64,000 nucleotides of DNA from Clavibacter sp. A6099. Its GTDB lineage: Bacteria; Actinomycetota; Actinomycetes; Actinomycetales; Microbacteriaceae. The stretch's first letter is position 1, and every line of letters begins with the position of its first letter. A program made the position numbers and the translations under genes. The stretch is from contig NZ_CP083439.1 of assembly GCF_021919125.1 (NCBI RefSeq), positions 1,054,001-1,118,000 on the forward strand, given 5' to 3'. A model generated the notes under the pieces. The model did no database searches. It worked only from the letters and a program-made list of their open reading frames with translations, and was not told where the DNA came from. Shown here piece by piece: positions 43,949 to 52,497 of the stretch.

Positions 43949-44695
43949 TCAGCTCCGGCGCATCCGCTCGACCGCGTCCTTGGACGGGCCGTCGAACGCG
44001 ACCTTGCCCGACTGGATGAGGATCCCGCGCTCGCACAGGTCCGACACCATGTCGAGGTCGTGGCTGACGACCACGAGCGTCTTGCCCTGATCGTGCAGCT
44101 CGCGGATCTTGGCGAGGCACTTGCGCTGGAACGGCTCGTCGCCCACCGAGAGGATCTCGTCCACCAGCAGGATGTCGACCTCGGTGTGGATGGCGACCGA
44201 GAACGCGAGCCGCAGGAACATGCCCGAGGAGTAGTGCTTGACCTCGGTGTCGATGAACTTCTCGATCTCGCTGAACTCGACGATCTGGTCGAAGCGCGCA
44301 TCGATCTCGTGCTGCTCCATGCCGAGGATCGCGGCGTTGAGGTAGATGTTCTCGCGTCCGGAGAGGTCTGGGTGGAATCCCGCGCCCACCTCGATGAGGC
44401 CGGCGATGCGCCCGCGCGCGAGGACCTCGCCGCTGTCGGGCTGGTACACGCCGGAGATGAGCTTGAGGAGCGTCGACTTGCCGGATCCGTTGAAGCCCAT
44501 GAGCGCGACCGACTCGCCGGGGCGCACCTCGAAGCTCACGTCCTCGAGCGCGTCGAAGGTCGAGGCGAGCGGCTTCCGGCGGACGGCCGCGATGACCGTC
44601 TCCTTGATGGAGTGCGTGTGGCGGAGGAGGAATGACTTCCGCACGTTCTCGACGATGATGCGCGGGAGCGCGTCCGACTCAGAGGTCCTGGGCAA
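43949..44695 (-). CDS. wzt: Polysaccharide ABC exporter ATP-binding protein
   Basis: A 248-residue ATPase powering export of a lipid-linked glycan. Walker A is GFNGSGKSTLLK, the signature region HYSSGMFLRLAFSVAI, and Walker B DILLVDEILSVGDE, typical for Wzt/TagH. It lacks the C-terminal sugar-binding domain of longer Wzt proteins, so chain-end recognition is not expected. It overlaps the permease gene by 17 nt. Confidence 0.92.
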   Translation of the reverse strand: MPRTSESDALPRIIVENVRKSFLLRHTHSIKETVIAAVRRKPLASTFDALEDVSFEVRPGESVALMGFNGSGKSTLLKLISGVYQPDSGEVLARGRIAGLIEVGAGFHPDLSGRENIYLNAAILGMEQHEIDARFDQIVEFSEIEKFIDTEVKHYSSGMFLRLAFSVAIHTEVDILLVDEILSVGDEPFQRKCLAKIRELHDQGKTLVVVSHDLDMVSDLCERGILIQSGKVAFDGPSKDAVERMRRS

Positions 44696-45539
44696 AGCGC
44701 CCCTCCAGCTTCTTGAAGACGAGCTGCCCGAGCAGGAGGCTCAGGAGCGAGACGCCGAGGGCGATGAACCCGTACATCCAGAGGTTCGGCGGCAGCTCGC
44801 CGGTGCCGCCCGTGGTGGGGTACCAGAACGCGGCGTGGAAGAGCTCGACCGCCGCCGTGACGGGGTTGAGCTGGTAGATCACGAGCAGCCAGTCCGGCAG
44901 CACCTTCGCGACCTGCGCGTAGGGGTAGAGCACGGGCGAGGCCCACACGACCACCATGACGATGAGCTCGACGAAGTTCTGCGAGTCACGGAAGGAGACG
45001 TTGGCGGCGCCGAACAGCATCCCCAGGCCGATGGCCAGCGTGCCGATGATCGCGATCGCCAGGAAGATGCCGAGCACCTGGACGGGCGTCGGCGCCCAGC
45101 CCACCAGCAGGCAGACGACCAGCAGGATGACGAGCTGCGGCAGGAAGTTGACCAGCGCCACGAACGTGCTCGACACCGGGAACAGCTCCCGCGGCAGGTA
45201 GATCTTCTTGATCAGCGCCCCGTTGTCCACGAGCGACTTCGTGGAGTTGGAGAACGCCTCCGTGTAGAAGTTGATGAGGATGATGCCCGAGAACAGGTAG
45301 ACGGGGTAGTTCACCTGGTTGCGGTTCAGCTGCAGGAAGACGCCCATCGCCACGAAGAAGACGGCGAACTGCGCCGCCGGCTTCACGTACGACCAGAGCC
45401 AGCCGAGGACGGATCCGCGGTACCTGACCTGCACCTCCTTCTTCACGAGGAGGGAGAGGAGGTAGCGGCGGCGGTACACGTCGAGGAGCCCCGCGCCCGT
45501 GCCGGGCCTCGAGAACTCCCGCGAGTGGGAGGTCGTCAT
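44679..45539 (-). CDS. wzm: Polysaccharide ABC exporter permease
   Basis: A 286-residue ABC-2 membrane protein with six helices. Motifs are LLVKKEVQVRYRGSVLGWLW near the N-terminus (basic amphipathic start), YLFSGIILINFYTEAF, and VVWASPVLYPYAQV. It pairs with Wzt. A GTG at 45548 is an alternative start adding three residues; the ATG at 45539 is preferred by likeness to relatives. A -10 candidate lies about 90 nt upstream. Confidence 0.9.
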   Translation of the reverse strand: MTTSHSREFSRPGTGAGLLDVYRRRYLLSLLVKKEVQVRYRGSVLGWLWSYVKPAAQFAVFFVAMGVFLQLNRNQVNYPVYLFSGIILINFYTEAFSNSTKSLVDNGALIKKIYLPRELFPVSSTFVALVNFLPQLVILLVVCLLVGWAPTPVQVLGIFLAIAIIGTLAIGLGMLFGAANVSFRDSQNFVELIVMVVVWASPVLYPYAQVAKVLPDWLLVIYQLNPVTAAVELFHAAFWYPTTGGTGELPPNLWMYGFIALGVSLLSLLLGQLVFKKLEGRFAQDL

Positions 45540-45631
45540 GCTCGACACGTGGTGGTGCCCTTCGGACTGCGTGGGGCTCGCGCGAGGCGCGGAGCGGTGG
45601 GGATCAGGCGTCCGGGATCGGACCGGACACG

Positions 45632-45637
45632 AGTGTA
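45632..45637 (-). promoter_or_regulatory. -10 candidate for wzm-wzt (GGT-TACACT)
   Basis: TACACT preceded by ACGGT on the minus strand, about 93 nt before the wzm start and just past the rfbD stop. Confidence 0.35.
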
Positions 45638-45641
45638 ACCG

Positions 45642-46496
45642 TCAGCGTGCCCGGAGGACGCCGTGCCCGGCGGCGTCGGACAGCGCCTCGCGCCAGTCGC
45701 GGAGCGGTGCCAGGCCGACGCGGGCCCAGGCGTCGTGCCCGAGCACGGAGTACGCGGGTCGGGGCGCGGGCCGCACGAAGGAGGCGCTGTCGGTGGGCCG
45801 CACGCGCTCGGGATCCAGCCCGGCCGCCGCGAAGACGGCCCGCGCGAGACCGAACCAGGTCGTCTCGCCGGTGCCCGTGCCGTGGAAGACGCCCGCGGGC
45901 GCGCCGGCGTCGACGAGCTCGACGATGCGCGCCGCGAGGTCGACCGTCCACGTCGGCTGGCCGCGCTGGTCGTCGACCACGGACACCGTGTCGTGCGACG
46001 CGGCGAGCCGCAGCATGGTCGACGGGAACGACGGTCCGCCCGCGCCGTAGAGCCACGCGGTGCGCACGACGCTCGCGCCGTCCGGGTGGCCGGCGAGCAC
46101 CAGGCGCTCGCCCTCGGCCTTGGTGCGGCCGTATGCGGACACGGGCGCGTGGGGCGCGTCCTCGGGGTAGGGCGAGGTCGCGGATCCGTCGAAGACGTAG
46201 TCCGTGGAGACGTGCACGATGCGGGCACCCGTATCGGCGGCGGCGCGCGCGAGCACGCCGGCCCCGGTCGCGTTGATGGCCCTGGCCTCGTCCTCGTGCT
46301 CCTCGGCCGCGTCCACCGCGGTGTACGCGGCGAGGTTCACGACCACGTCGTGCCCGGCGACGGCCAGGCGGACCGCGGCCTCGTCGGTGATGTCGAGCTC
46401 GGCGCGCCCGGGCGCCGTCACGTCGTGCGCGGCGAGGGCGGGCAGGAGGTCCTGCCCGAGCATGCCGCGGCCGCCGGTGACGAGGATCCGGCTCAC
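45642..46496 (-). CDS. rfbD: dTDP-4-dehydrorhamnose reductase
   Basis: A 284-residue short-chain dehydrogenase/reductase doing the last step to dTDP-L-rhamnose. The NADPH fold ILVTGGRGMLGQDLL, VVNLAAYTAVDAAE, the VHVSTDYVFDG motif and YGRTKAEGE (Tyr and Lys of the active site) are clear. GTG at 46496 overlaps the rfbB stop (GTGA), so it is coupled. RfbC and RfbA are encoded divergently across a gtrA gene. Confidence 0.94.
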   Translation of the reverse strand: MSRILVTGGRGMLGQDLLPALAAHDVTAPGRAELDITDEAAVRLAVAGHDVVVNLAAYTAVDAAEEHEDEARAINATGAGVLARAAADTGARIVHVSTDYVFDGSATSPYPEDAPHAPVSAYGRTKAEGERLVLAGHPDGASVVRTAWLYGAGGPSFPSTMLRLAASHDTVSVVDDQRGQPTWTVDLAARIVELVDAGAPAGVFHGTGTGETTWFGLARAVFAAAGLDPERVRPTDSASFVRPAPRPAYSVLGHDAWARVGLAPLRDWREALSDAAGHGVLRAR

Positions 46497-47482
46497 GCGG
46501 GCAGCTCGGCGCGCGCCTTCAGCGGCTCCCACCACGTGCGGTTGTCGCGGTACCACTGCACGACGTCGGCGAGGCCCTCGGCGAACGGCACCTGGGGCGC
46601 GTAGCCGAGCTCGCGCTGGATCTTGGAGATGTCGACGGAGTAGCGCAGGTCGTGGCCCTTGCGGTCCTCGACGCGGTCGACGTACGACCAGTCGCGGCCG
46701 GTGGCGTCGAGCAGCAGCTGCGTGAGCTCGCGGTTGGTGAGCTCGGTGCCGCCGCCGATGTTGTAGATCTCGCCGGGCGCGCCCTGGACCAGCACGAGCG
46801 CGATGCCGCGGCAGTGGTCGTCGACGTGCAGCCAGTCGCGGATGTTGAGGCCCTCGCCGTACAGCGGCACGTGCTTGTCGTCGATGAGGTTCGTGACGAA
46901 CAGCGGGATGACCTTCTCGGGGAAGTGGTACGGCCCGTAGTTGTTCGAGCAGCGCGTGATCGAGACGTTCAGCCCGTGCGTGCGGTGGTACGAGCGTGCG
47001 AGCAGGTCGCTGCCGGCCTTCGACGCGGAGTAGGGGGAGTTGGGCTCGAGCGGCCGCTCCTCGTCCCACGAGCCCTCGGCGATGGATCCGTACACCTCGT
47101 CGGTGGATACGTGCACGAAGCGCTTCAGGTCGTGGCGGAGCGCGGCGTCGAGCAGCTTCTGGGTGCCGAGCACGTTGGTCTCCACGAAGATGCTCGCGTC
47201 GCGAACGGAGCGGTCGACGTGGCTCTCGGCGGCGAAGTGCACGACCGCGTCGACCTGCGGGATCCACTCGTCGAGGACGGCGTCGTCGCGGATGTCGCCC
47301 TGGACGAACGTGTAGCGCGGCGAGTCGCTGACGGGCGCGAGGTTCTCGAGGTTGCCGGAGTAGGTGAGCGCGTCGAGCACGACGACGTCGGCGCCCTCGA
47401 GCCCGGCGTAGTGGTCCTGCAGCGCGTGGCGCACGAAGTTGGAGCCGATGAAGCCGGCACCGCCGGTCACGAGGATCCTCAT
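46493..47482 (-). CDS. rfbB: dTDP-glucose 4,6-dehydratase
   Basis: A 329-residue NAD-dependent dehydratase, second step of dTDP-rhamnose synthesis. Motifs are MRILVTGGAGFIGSNFVRHA, HFAAESHVDRSV, VSTDEVYGSI and YSASKAGSD (Tyr/Lys pair), plus the RCSNNYGPYHFPEK stretch. The frame is open upstream, but the ATG at 47482 matches the family start. A -10 candidate lies about 87 nt upstream. Confidence 0.96.
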   Translation of the reverse strand: MRILVTGGAGFIGSNFVRHALQDHYAGLEGADVVVLDALTYSGNLENLAPVSDSPRYTFVQGDIRDDAVLDEWIPQVDAVVHFAAESHVDRSVRDASIFVETNVLGTQKLLDAALRHDLKRFVHVSTDEVYGSIAEGSWDEERPLEPNSPYSASKAGSDLLARSYHRTHGLNVSITRCSNNYGPYHFPEKVIPLFVTNLIDDKHVPLYGEGLNIRDWLHVDDHCRGIALVLVQGAPGEIYNIGGGTELTNRELTQLLLDATGRDWSYVDRVEDRKGHDLRYSVDISKIQRELGYAPQVPFAEGLADVVQWYRDNRTWWEPLKARAELPA

Positions 47483-47568
47483 GGGGATACGTCCTGTCGT
47501 CGAGACGCCGGGCGGGTGAGCCGACGTCGAGGGAGAGTCCGCTGCTGTTCGGGGGCGGACCGCATGCG

Positions 47569-47574
47569 AGTGTA
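47569..47574 (-). promoter_or_regulatory. Extended -10 candidate for rfbBD (CCGG-TACACT)
   Basis: TACACT preceded by CCGG on the minus strand in the 180-bp divergent gap between rfbB and gtrA copy 2. Confidence 0.4.
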
Positions 47575-47662
47575 CCGGCGACGACCCGCGCGGCCACGTC
47601 CCCGTGCGGGGGAGGCGCGGACCGCACGGCGGATCCCGGGGGCGAGCGGGCAGGATGCGGGG

Positions 47663-48115
47663 ATGGCCGCCTCCCGCATCCGCGCGCTCCTCCGCGACGA
47701 GCGCGTGGCGTTCCTCCTCGTCGGCGGCTTCAACACCGTCTTCGCGTTCCTCCTCTTCGCGGGGCTCGCCGCCACCGCCGGCCGGTCGCTCGATGCGGCG
47801 GGGCTCCCGGTGCTCGGATCGCTCGTGCCGCTCGCCGGGAGCTACGCGGTCGCGATCCTCGTGGCGTTCCTCCTCTACCGGCGGCTCGTGTTCCGCGTCC
47901 GCGGGCATGTGCTCCGCGACCTCGCGCGCTTCGTCTCGGTGTACGCCGTGTCCATCACGCTGAACGCCGTCTCGCTGCCGCTGCTCGTCGCGCTCGGGGC
48001 GCCGCGCCTGGTCGCGCAGGCGCTCATCGTGGTCGTGATCACCCTCATCAGCTACGTCGGGCACCGCTGGTTCTCCTTCCGCCGGCCGCCAGGCGAGGGC
48101 GGCTCCGGCCGCTGA
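47663..48115 (+). CDS. GtrA-family membrane protein (copy 2)
   Basis: A 150-residue four-helix protein. It begins MAASRIRALLRDERVAFLLV and has the GGFNTVFAFLLFAG, VAFLLYRRLVFRVRG and SYVGHRWFSFRR motifs. It is much closer to copy 3 (62357) than to copy 1; the DERVAFLLVGGFNTV block is identical in copies 2 and 3. The ATG at 47663 has CAGGAT 6 nt upstream, an imperfect leaderless pattern. It sits between rfbBD and rfbCA. Confidence 0.88.
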   Translation: MAASRIRALLRDERVAFLLVGGFNTVFAFLLFAGLAATAGRSLDAAGLPVLGSLVPLAGSYAVAILVAFLLYRRLVFRVRGHVLRDLARFVSVYAVSITLNAVSLPLLVALGAPRLVAQALIVVVITLISYVGHRWFSFRRPPGEGGSGR

Positions 48116-48127
48116 ACGGCCCGTTGC

Positions 48128-48133
48128 TAGACT
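48128..48133 (+). promoter_or_regulatory. -10 box for rfbC-rfbA (TAGACT), leaderless
   Basis: TAGACT is followed by 7 nt and the GTG at 48141, just 12 nt after the gtrA stop. Confidence 0.55.
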
Positions 48134-48140
48134 CCGACCC

Positions 48141-48746
48141 GTGCAGATCCGAGAGCTCGCCGTGCCCGACGGCTACGAGATCACCCCCGTCCAGCGCGCC
48201 GACGACCGGGGCGTGTTCCTCGAGTGGTACCGGTTCGACGAGCTCGAGCGGGTCGTCGGCCACCGCCTCGACCTGCGCCAGGCCAACATGAGCGTCTCGA
48301 AGCGCGGCGTCGTGCGCGGCGTGCACTTCGCCGACGTGCCGCGCGGTCAGGCCAAGTACGTGAAGGCCGTGTCCGGCGCCGTGCTCGACTTCGTCATCGA
48401 CATCCGCGTCGGATCCCCGACCTTCGGGAAGTGGGACAGCGTGCGGCTCGACACCGAGACGCACAAGGCCGTCTACATCTCCGAGGGCCTCGGCCACTGC
48501 TTCGTCGCGCTGACCGACGACGCGGCCGTCACCTACCTCGTGAGCGACGTCTACAACCCCGGCGCCGAGCACGGGATCACGCCGCTCGACCCCGAGCTCG
48601 GCCTGGTGTTCCCCGAGGAGGCCGGCGAGGCGCTCCTCTCCCCGAAGGACCTCGAGGCCCCGACGCTCGCCGAGGCGGCGGCCGCCGGACTCCTCCCCAC
48701 ATGGTCGGACATGCGCGCCTTCCACGACTCGCAGAAGGTGAGCTGA
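48141..48746 (+). CDS. rfbC: dTDP-4-dehydrorhamnose 3,5-epimerase
   Basis: A 201-residue cupin-like epimerase, third step of dTDP-rhamnose synthesis. The motifs DRGVFLEWYRFDEL, QANMSVSKRGVVRGVHFADV (with the catalytic His) and SEGLGHCFVALTDDA are family-typical. The GTG start is fixed by a -10 box. rfbA follows after 3 nt. Confidence 0.95.
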   Translation: MQIRELAVPDGYEITPVQRADDRGVFLEWYRFDELERVVGHRLDLRQANMSVSKRGVVRGVHFADVPRGQAKYVKAVSGAVLDFVIDIRVGSPTFGKWDSVRLDTETHKAVYISEGLGHCFVALTDDAAVTYLVSDVYNPGAEHGITPLDPELGLVFPEEAGEALLSPKDLEAPTLAEAAAAGLLPTWSDMRAFHDSQKVS

Positions 48747-48749
48747 CCC

Positions 48750-49613
48750 ATGAAGGGCATCATCCTGGCCGGCGGATCCGGCACCCGGCTCTGGCCGATC
48801 ACGAAGGGCATCAGCAAGCAGCTGATGCCGATCTACGACAAGCCGATGATCTACTACCCCCTGTCGACCCTGATGATGGCGGACATCCGCGAGGTGCTCA
48901 TCATCACGACGCCCGAGTACAACGACCAGTTCCGGGCCCTGCTCGGCGACGGCTCGCACCTCGGCATGCGCATCGAGTACGCCGTGCAGCCCTCGCCCGA
49001 CGGCCTCGCGCAGGCGTTCGTCATCGGCGAGGAGTTCATCGGCGACGACTCGGTCGCGCTCGTCCTCGGCGACAACATCTTCCACGGCGCCGGCCTCGGC
49101 ACGAGCCTGCGGAAGAACACCGAGATCGACGGCGCGCTGATCTTCGCGTATCACGTGGCGGATCCGACGGCCTACGGCGTCGTCGAGTTCGACGACGACT
49201 TCACGGCCGTCTCCATCGAGGAGAAGCCCGCGCGACCGAAGAGCGCCTACGCGGTGCCCGGCCTCTACTTCTTCGACAACGACGTGGTCGAGATCGCCAA
49301 GGGCATCCAGCCCAGCGAGCGAGGCGAGCTCGAGATCACGGCCGTCAACGACCACTACCTGCAGGCGGGGCGCCTCCACGTGCAGGTGCTCGACCGCGGC
49401 ACCGCGTGGCTCGACACCGGCACGTTCGAGAGCATGATGCAGGCCTCCGAGTACGTGAAGGTCATCGAGGACCGCCAGGGCTTCAAGATCGGCTGCATCG
49501 AGGAGATCGCGTACCGCGCCGGCTGGATCGACCGCGACGCCCTCGAGGAGCTCGCGCGTCCGCTCATCAAGAGCGGGTACGGACGCTACCTCGTCACGCT
49601 GCTCGACGCGTAG
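48750..49613 (+). CDS. rfbA: Glucose-1-phosphate thymidylyltransferase
   Basis: A 287-residue nucleotidyltransferase making dTDP-glucose, the first committed step to dTDP-rhamnose. The motif [20 protein letters not shown], the [16 protein letters not shown] stretch, LGDNIFHG and the [16 protein letters not shown] region are diagnostic. It converges on an epimerase gene, with a strong palindrome in the 27-bp gap. Confidence 0.97.
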   Translation: MKGIILAGGSGTRLWPITKGISKQLMPIYDKPMIYYPLSTLMMADIREVLIITTPEYNDQFRALLGDGSHLGMRIEYAVQPSPDGLAQAFVIGEEFIGDDSVALVLGDNIFHGAGLGTSLRKNTEIDGALIFAYHVADPTAYGVVEFDDDFTAVSIEEKPARPKSAYAVPGLYFFDNDVVEIAKGIQPSERGELEITAVNDHYLQAGRLHVQVLDRGTAWLDTGTFESMMQASEYVKVIEDRQGFKIGCIEEIAYRAGWIDRDALEELARPLIKSGYGRYLVTLLDA

Positions 49614-49620
49614 CGCCGCG

Positions 49621-49639
49621 GCCGGCCGGCCCGGCCGGC
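49621..49639. terminator. Palindrome between rfbA and convergent epimerase gene
   Basis: GCCGGCCGG (49621-49629) and CCGGCCGGC (49631-49639) are complementary with one central base. A hairpin with a slightly shorter stem would serve both converging genes. Confidence 0.6.
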
Positions 49640-49640
49640 G

Positions 49641-50618
49641 TCAGCGTGCGGTGAGCTCGCCCGACTGCAGGCCGGATATCAGGGCCTGCGCCGTGATGTG
49701 GATCCCGGCGGGCAGCGGCATCGTGTCGCGCTCGTCGAGGTCGGGCCACACGACGCTCGCGAGGCGCAGGTCCACCGCCTGGTAGCCCGCGAGGGGCGAC
49801 AGGCCGAGCATCACGTGGGGCCGCGCCTTGCCGAGGGCCGTGAAGTGCCCGAGCAGCGCGCTGATGGTGACCGGCTGCCCCGACGCGAGGATCTTCACCA
49901 CGTGGGTGTCCGCCGGCAGGCCGAGCAGGCGGGCGGTCGCGTCCCGCACGAGGCCGGCGCAGTCGTCGGCGTAGAGGTAGTCGCGCACCGTCTCGAGCGG
50001 CACGTAGATCGAGGCCGGGGTGGGGGAGAGGTTCGCCCGGGCCAGCTGCGTGATGAGGCCCTGCGGCTTGCCGACCGCCTGGCGCGGACCGTAGAGGTTC
50101 GCGATGCGCCCGATGAGGGTGCGCACGCCGGCCCGCTCGCCGAACGCGCGCACGAGGCCCTCCGCGCGGAGCTTGGCCTCCCCGTAGGGTGCGAGCGGAC
50201 GCGGCTCCGTCGCCTCCGTGAACGGCGGGCTCGCCGCGCCCGCGTACACGCCGCCCGCGGACGACGAGTAGAACAGGGCGCCGCCGGGTGCCGGGTCGGC
50301 CGCGACGGCCAGGGCGATCTCGTCCAGCACGGCCTCGAGCTGCCCGAGCTCGTGATCCAGCTGCGCGCGCGTGCTGCCGGTTACCGCGGCGCCCGCGCAC
50401 CACATGACGGCCCAGCGGCCGGCCGCGCGGCCCGCCGCGAGGAGCCGCTCCGCCTCGGTGCGCGCGGCCCGGCGCATGACGCCCTCATCCGCGGTCGACC
50501 AGGGCAGGGGCTCGGCGGCGACGGGCGCCCAGCGCGGATCCGCCGTCAGGGCGTCGTGCAGCGAGGCGCCGAGGAGGCCCCGCGCGCCGATGACCCAGAC
50601 CGGGACGGCGACCGTCAT
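49641..50618 (-). CDS. NAD-dependent epimerase/dehydratase-family protein
   Basis: A 325-residue SDR protein. The nucleotide fold is VWVIGARGLLGASLHDAL, the active-site pair YGEAK (Tyr/Lys) and the preceding FYSSSAGGVYAG give the catalytic triad, and LIGRIANLYGPRQAVGKPQG resembles sugar-nucleotide epimerases. The ATG at 50618 overlaps the stop of the GT2 gene upstream by 4 nt. It probably modifies a nucleotide sugar for the polymer; the substrate is unknown. Confidence 0.85.
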   Translation of the reverse strand: MTVAVPVWVIGARGLLGASLHDALTADPRWAPVAAEPLPWSTADEGVMRRAARTEAERLLAAGRAAGRWAVMWCAGAAVTGSTRAQLDHELGQLEAVLDEIALAVAADPAPGGALFYSSSAGGVYAGAASPPFTEATEPRPLAPYGEAKLRAEGLVRAFGERAGVRTLIGRIANLYGPRQAVGKPQGLITQLARANLSPTPASIYVPLETVRDYLYADDCAGLVRDATARLLGLPADTHVVKILASGQPVTISALLGHFTALGKARPHVMLGLSPLAGYQAVDLRLASVVWPDLDERDTMPLPAGIHITAQALISGLQSGELTAR

Positions 50619-51646
50619 ACGTGTCCGCGCGGCGGGCGGCCGTGCGGGCCGTCGAGGGGGTCGCGCACGATGAGGTAGGCGGGCCGCCCCTGCGCCATGC
50701 CGACGGACACGCCGATGTACTCCGCGATGATCCCCAGGGAGAACAGGATGATTCCGCTCGACGCCAGGATCGTCACGATGGTCGACGCCCAGCCAGCCGG
50801 GACCGAGTTGTCGGTGAGGCGGCTGACCACGATGACGCCCACGAAGATGAGGGCCACGACGAGGAACAGCGCCCCGAGGACGCTCACGGCGCGCAGACCC
50901 CGGGTGCCGCTGGAGAGCACCATCCGCCAGAAGTGCGAGAAGAGCCGGCGCGGCGAGTAGCCGGACTGCCGCTCGCCCTCGTCGCGCAGGGTGATGTCGC
51001 ACGTCGAGACGCGGTTCGCGACCCAGCCGAGCGCGATGTCGAGGTACACGCCGGACCCCGCGTACGCCGCGACGCTGCGCCCGACGGAGCCGAGCACGAG
51101 CCGGTAGCTCTGGAACTGCTCGGCGTCCTGGTCCGACGACATGGCGTTGAGCACGACCTTCGCGCCGCGGGAGGCGACGTTGCGGAGGAGCCCGTGCGAC
51201 GGCGTGTTGGTGGGCTTCGCATAGACGACCGACGCGAGGTCGCGCATGGCGACGTCGAGCATGTCGGGGATGAAGCCCGGGTCGTGCTGGCCGTCCTCGT
51301 CGAGCGTGACGATCCAGTCCCCGCCCGACGAGGCCATCCCCGCGAGGGTCGCGGCGTGCTGCCCGAAGTTGCGGCTCAGCCAGATCGGCCGGACGAACGG
51401 GTGCAGGCGCCTCAGCTCTCGGATGACGCGCGGGGATCCGTCGCGCCCGTTGTCGAAGACGAGGAGGACCTCGGTGACGGCGTAGCTGTGGCCGTCGCGG
51501 CTGATCTGCGGCACCGTGAACGGCTGGATCTCCGCGAGCAGCGCCTCGAGCGTGAGCTCTCCCTGGTACACGGGGATGACGACGGAGACGGAGTGGTCCG
51601 GGGGGAGCACGGTCTCGCCCGCGTCCAGCGGTTCGACGGCGCTCAC
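50615..51646 (-). CDS. GtrB/DPM1-like GT2 polyprenyl-phosphate glycosyltransferase
   Basis: A 343-residue transferase with an N-terminal GT2 domain (SVVIPVYQGELTLEALLAEI; the WIVTLDEDGQHDP motif with the DXD-like metal site) and two C-terminal membrane helices (VSVLGALFLVVALIFVGVIV and IVTILASSGIILFSLGIIA). This is the layout of GtrB and ArnC, which load a sugar on undecaprenyl phosphate. With three GtrA proteins in the window it suggests a GtrA/B glycosylation route. GTG 51646 overlaps the upstream gene stop. Confidence 0.88.
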   Translation of the reverse strand: MSAVEPLDAGETVLPPDHSVSVVIPVYQGELTLEALLAEIQPFTVPQISRDGHSYAVTEVLLVFDNGRDGSPRVIRELRRLHPFVRPIWLSRNFGQHAATLAGMASSGGDWIVTLDEDGQHDPGFIPDMLDVAMRDLASVVYAKPTNTPSHGLLRNVASRGAKVVLNAMSSDQDAEQFQSYRLVLGSVGRSVAAYAGSGVYLDIALGWVANRVSTCDITLRDEGERQSGYSPRRLFSHFWRMVLSSGTRGLRAVSVLGALFLVVALIFVGVIVVSRLTDNSVPAGWASTIVTILASSGIILFSLGIIAEYIGVSVGMAQGRPAYLIVRDPLDGPHGRPPRGHV

Positions 51647-52497
51647 GCGGCGCTCCCGGCCGAGCGCGACATGCGGCGCCCGAGGTAGAGGTACACGAGA
51701 CGGCGGGAGAGCGCCTTGGCCCGGGCCATCATGTCGCCGAGCCGGACGTCGGCCCTGCTGACGACGCCGGGGTGGGCCTCGAGCACCCAGCGGTGGAAGC
51801 CGGCCGCGGCGCTGGCCTGCTCGCCCGCGAGGCGCACGCTCCACTGCGAGTCGGAGATGCGGAACCCCGCGAGGGCCTTCGGGCCGACGGACGCGAAGTC
51901 GCCGCGCAGCAGCACCTTCGCGTACGTGGTCTCGTCGATGAGGTAGGGCCAGCGCGAGTCCCACCAGCCCACGGCCTCGAGGTCGGCCCGGCGCATGAGC
52001 ACGCAGCCCGGCTCGCCGAAGATGTTGGTGCCCGAGCGGATGGTGCGGCGGACGGCCGCGGCGCCCGAGATGGCGATGCGGGATCCGGAGACGCCGTGGT
52101 CGCGCACGATCGGACGGCTGTCGGCGTCGACGATGTCCCGCGGGGAGGCGACGAGCACCACGGACGGCGACGCGTCGAGCTCGGCCACCTGGCGCTCGAG
52201 GATGGTGGGGTAGAGGAGGTCGTCGCCGCAGACCAGCTTGATCAGCTCGCCGCCGGCCTCCTGGCTCACGCGGTTCCAGTTGCGGAGGGCCCCGCCGCCC
52301 GCCTCGGTGCGGAGCAGGCGGACGCGCGGCTCGTCGGCGTAGCGCTGCATGACGTCCCAGGTCCCGTCGGTGGAGGAGTGGTCCGCGATCACGACCTCGA
52401 AGTCGGTGAACGTCTGCGCCAGCACGGAGTCGACCGTCTCGGCGAGGTAGTCGGCGTTGTTGTATGCGGGGATGACGATCGAGACGCGTGGGGGCAC
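51643..52497 (-). CDS. GT2-family glycosyltransferase
   Basis: A 284-residue soluble transferase. Motifs are VSIVIPAYNNADYLAETVDS, VVIADHSSTDGTWD and CGDDLLYPT, with a DD metal site and later GCVLMRRADLEAVGWWD. The GTG at 52497 has AAGGAG 6-7 nt upstream, a good ribosome site; longer readings into the 270-bp gap are unlikely. The three minus-strand genes 49641-52497 overlap by 4 nt each, so they act as one unit. Confidence 0.85.
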   Translation of the reverse strand: MPPRVSIVIPAYNNADYLAETVDSVLAQTFTDFEVVIADHSSTDGTWDVMQRYADEPRVRLLRTEAGGGALRNWNRVSQEAGGELIKLVCGDDLLYPTILERQVAELDASPSVVLVASPRDIVDADSRPIVRDHGVSGSRIAISGAAAVRRTIRSGTNIFGEPGCVLMRRADLEAVGWWDSRWPYLIDETTYAKVLLRGDFASVGPKALAGFRISDSQWSVRLAGEQASAAAGFHRWVLEAHPGVVSRADVRLGDMMARAKALSRRLVYLYLGRRMSRSAGSAA

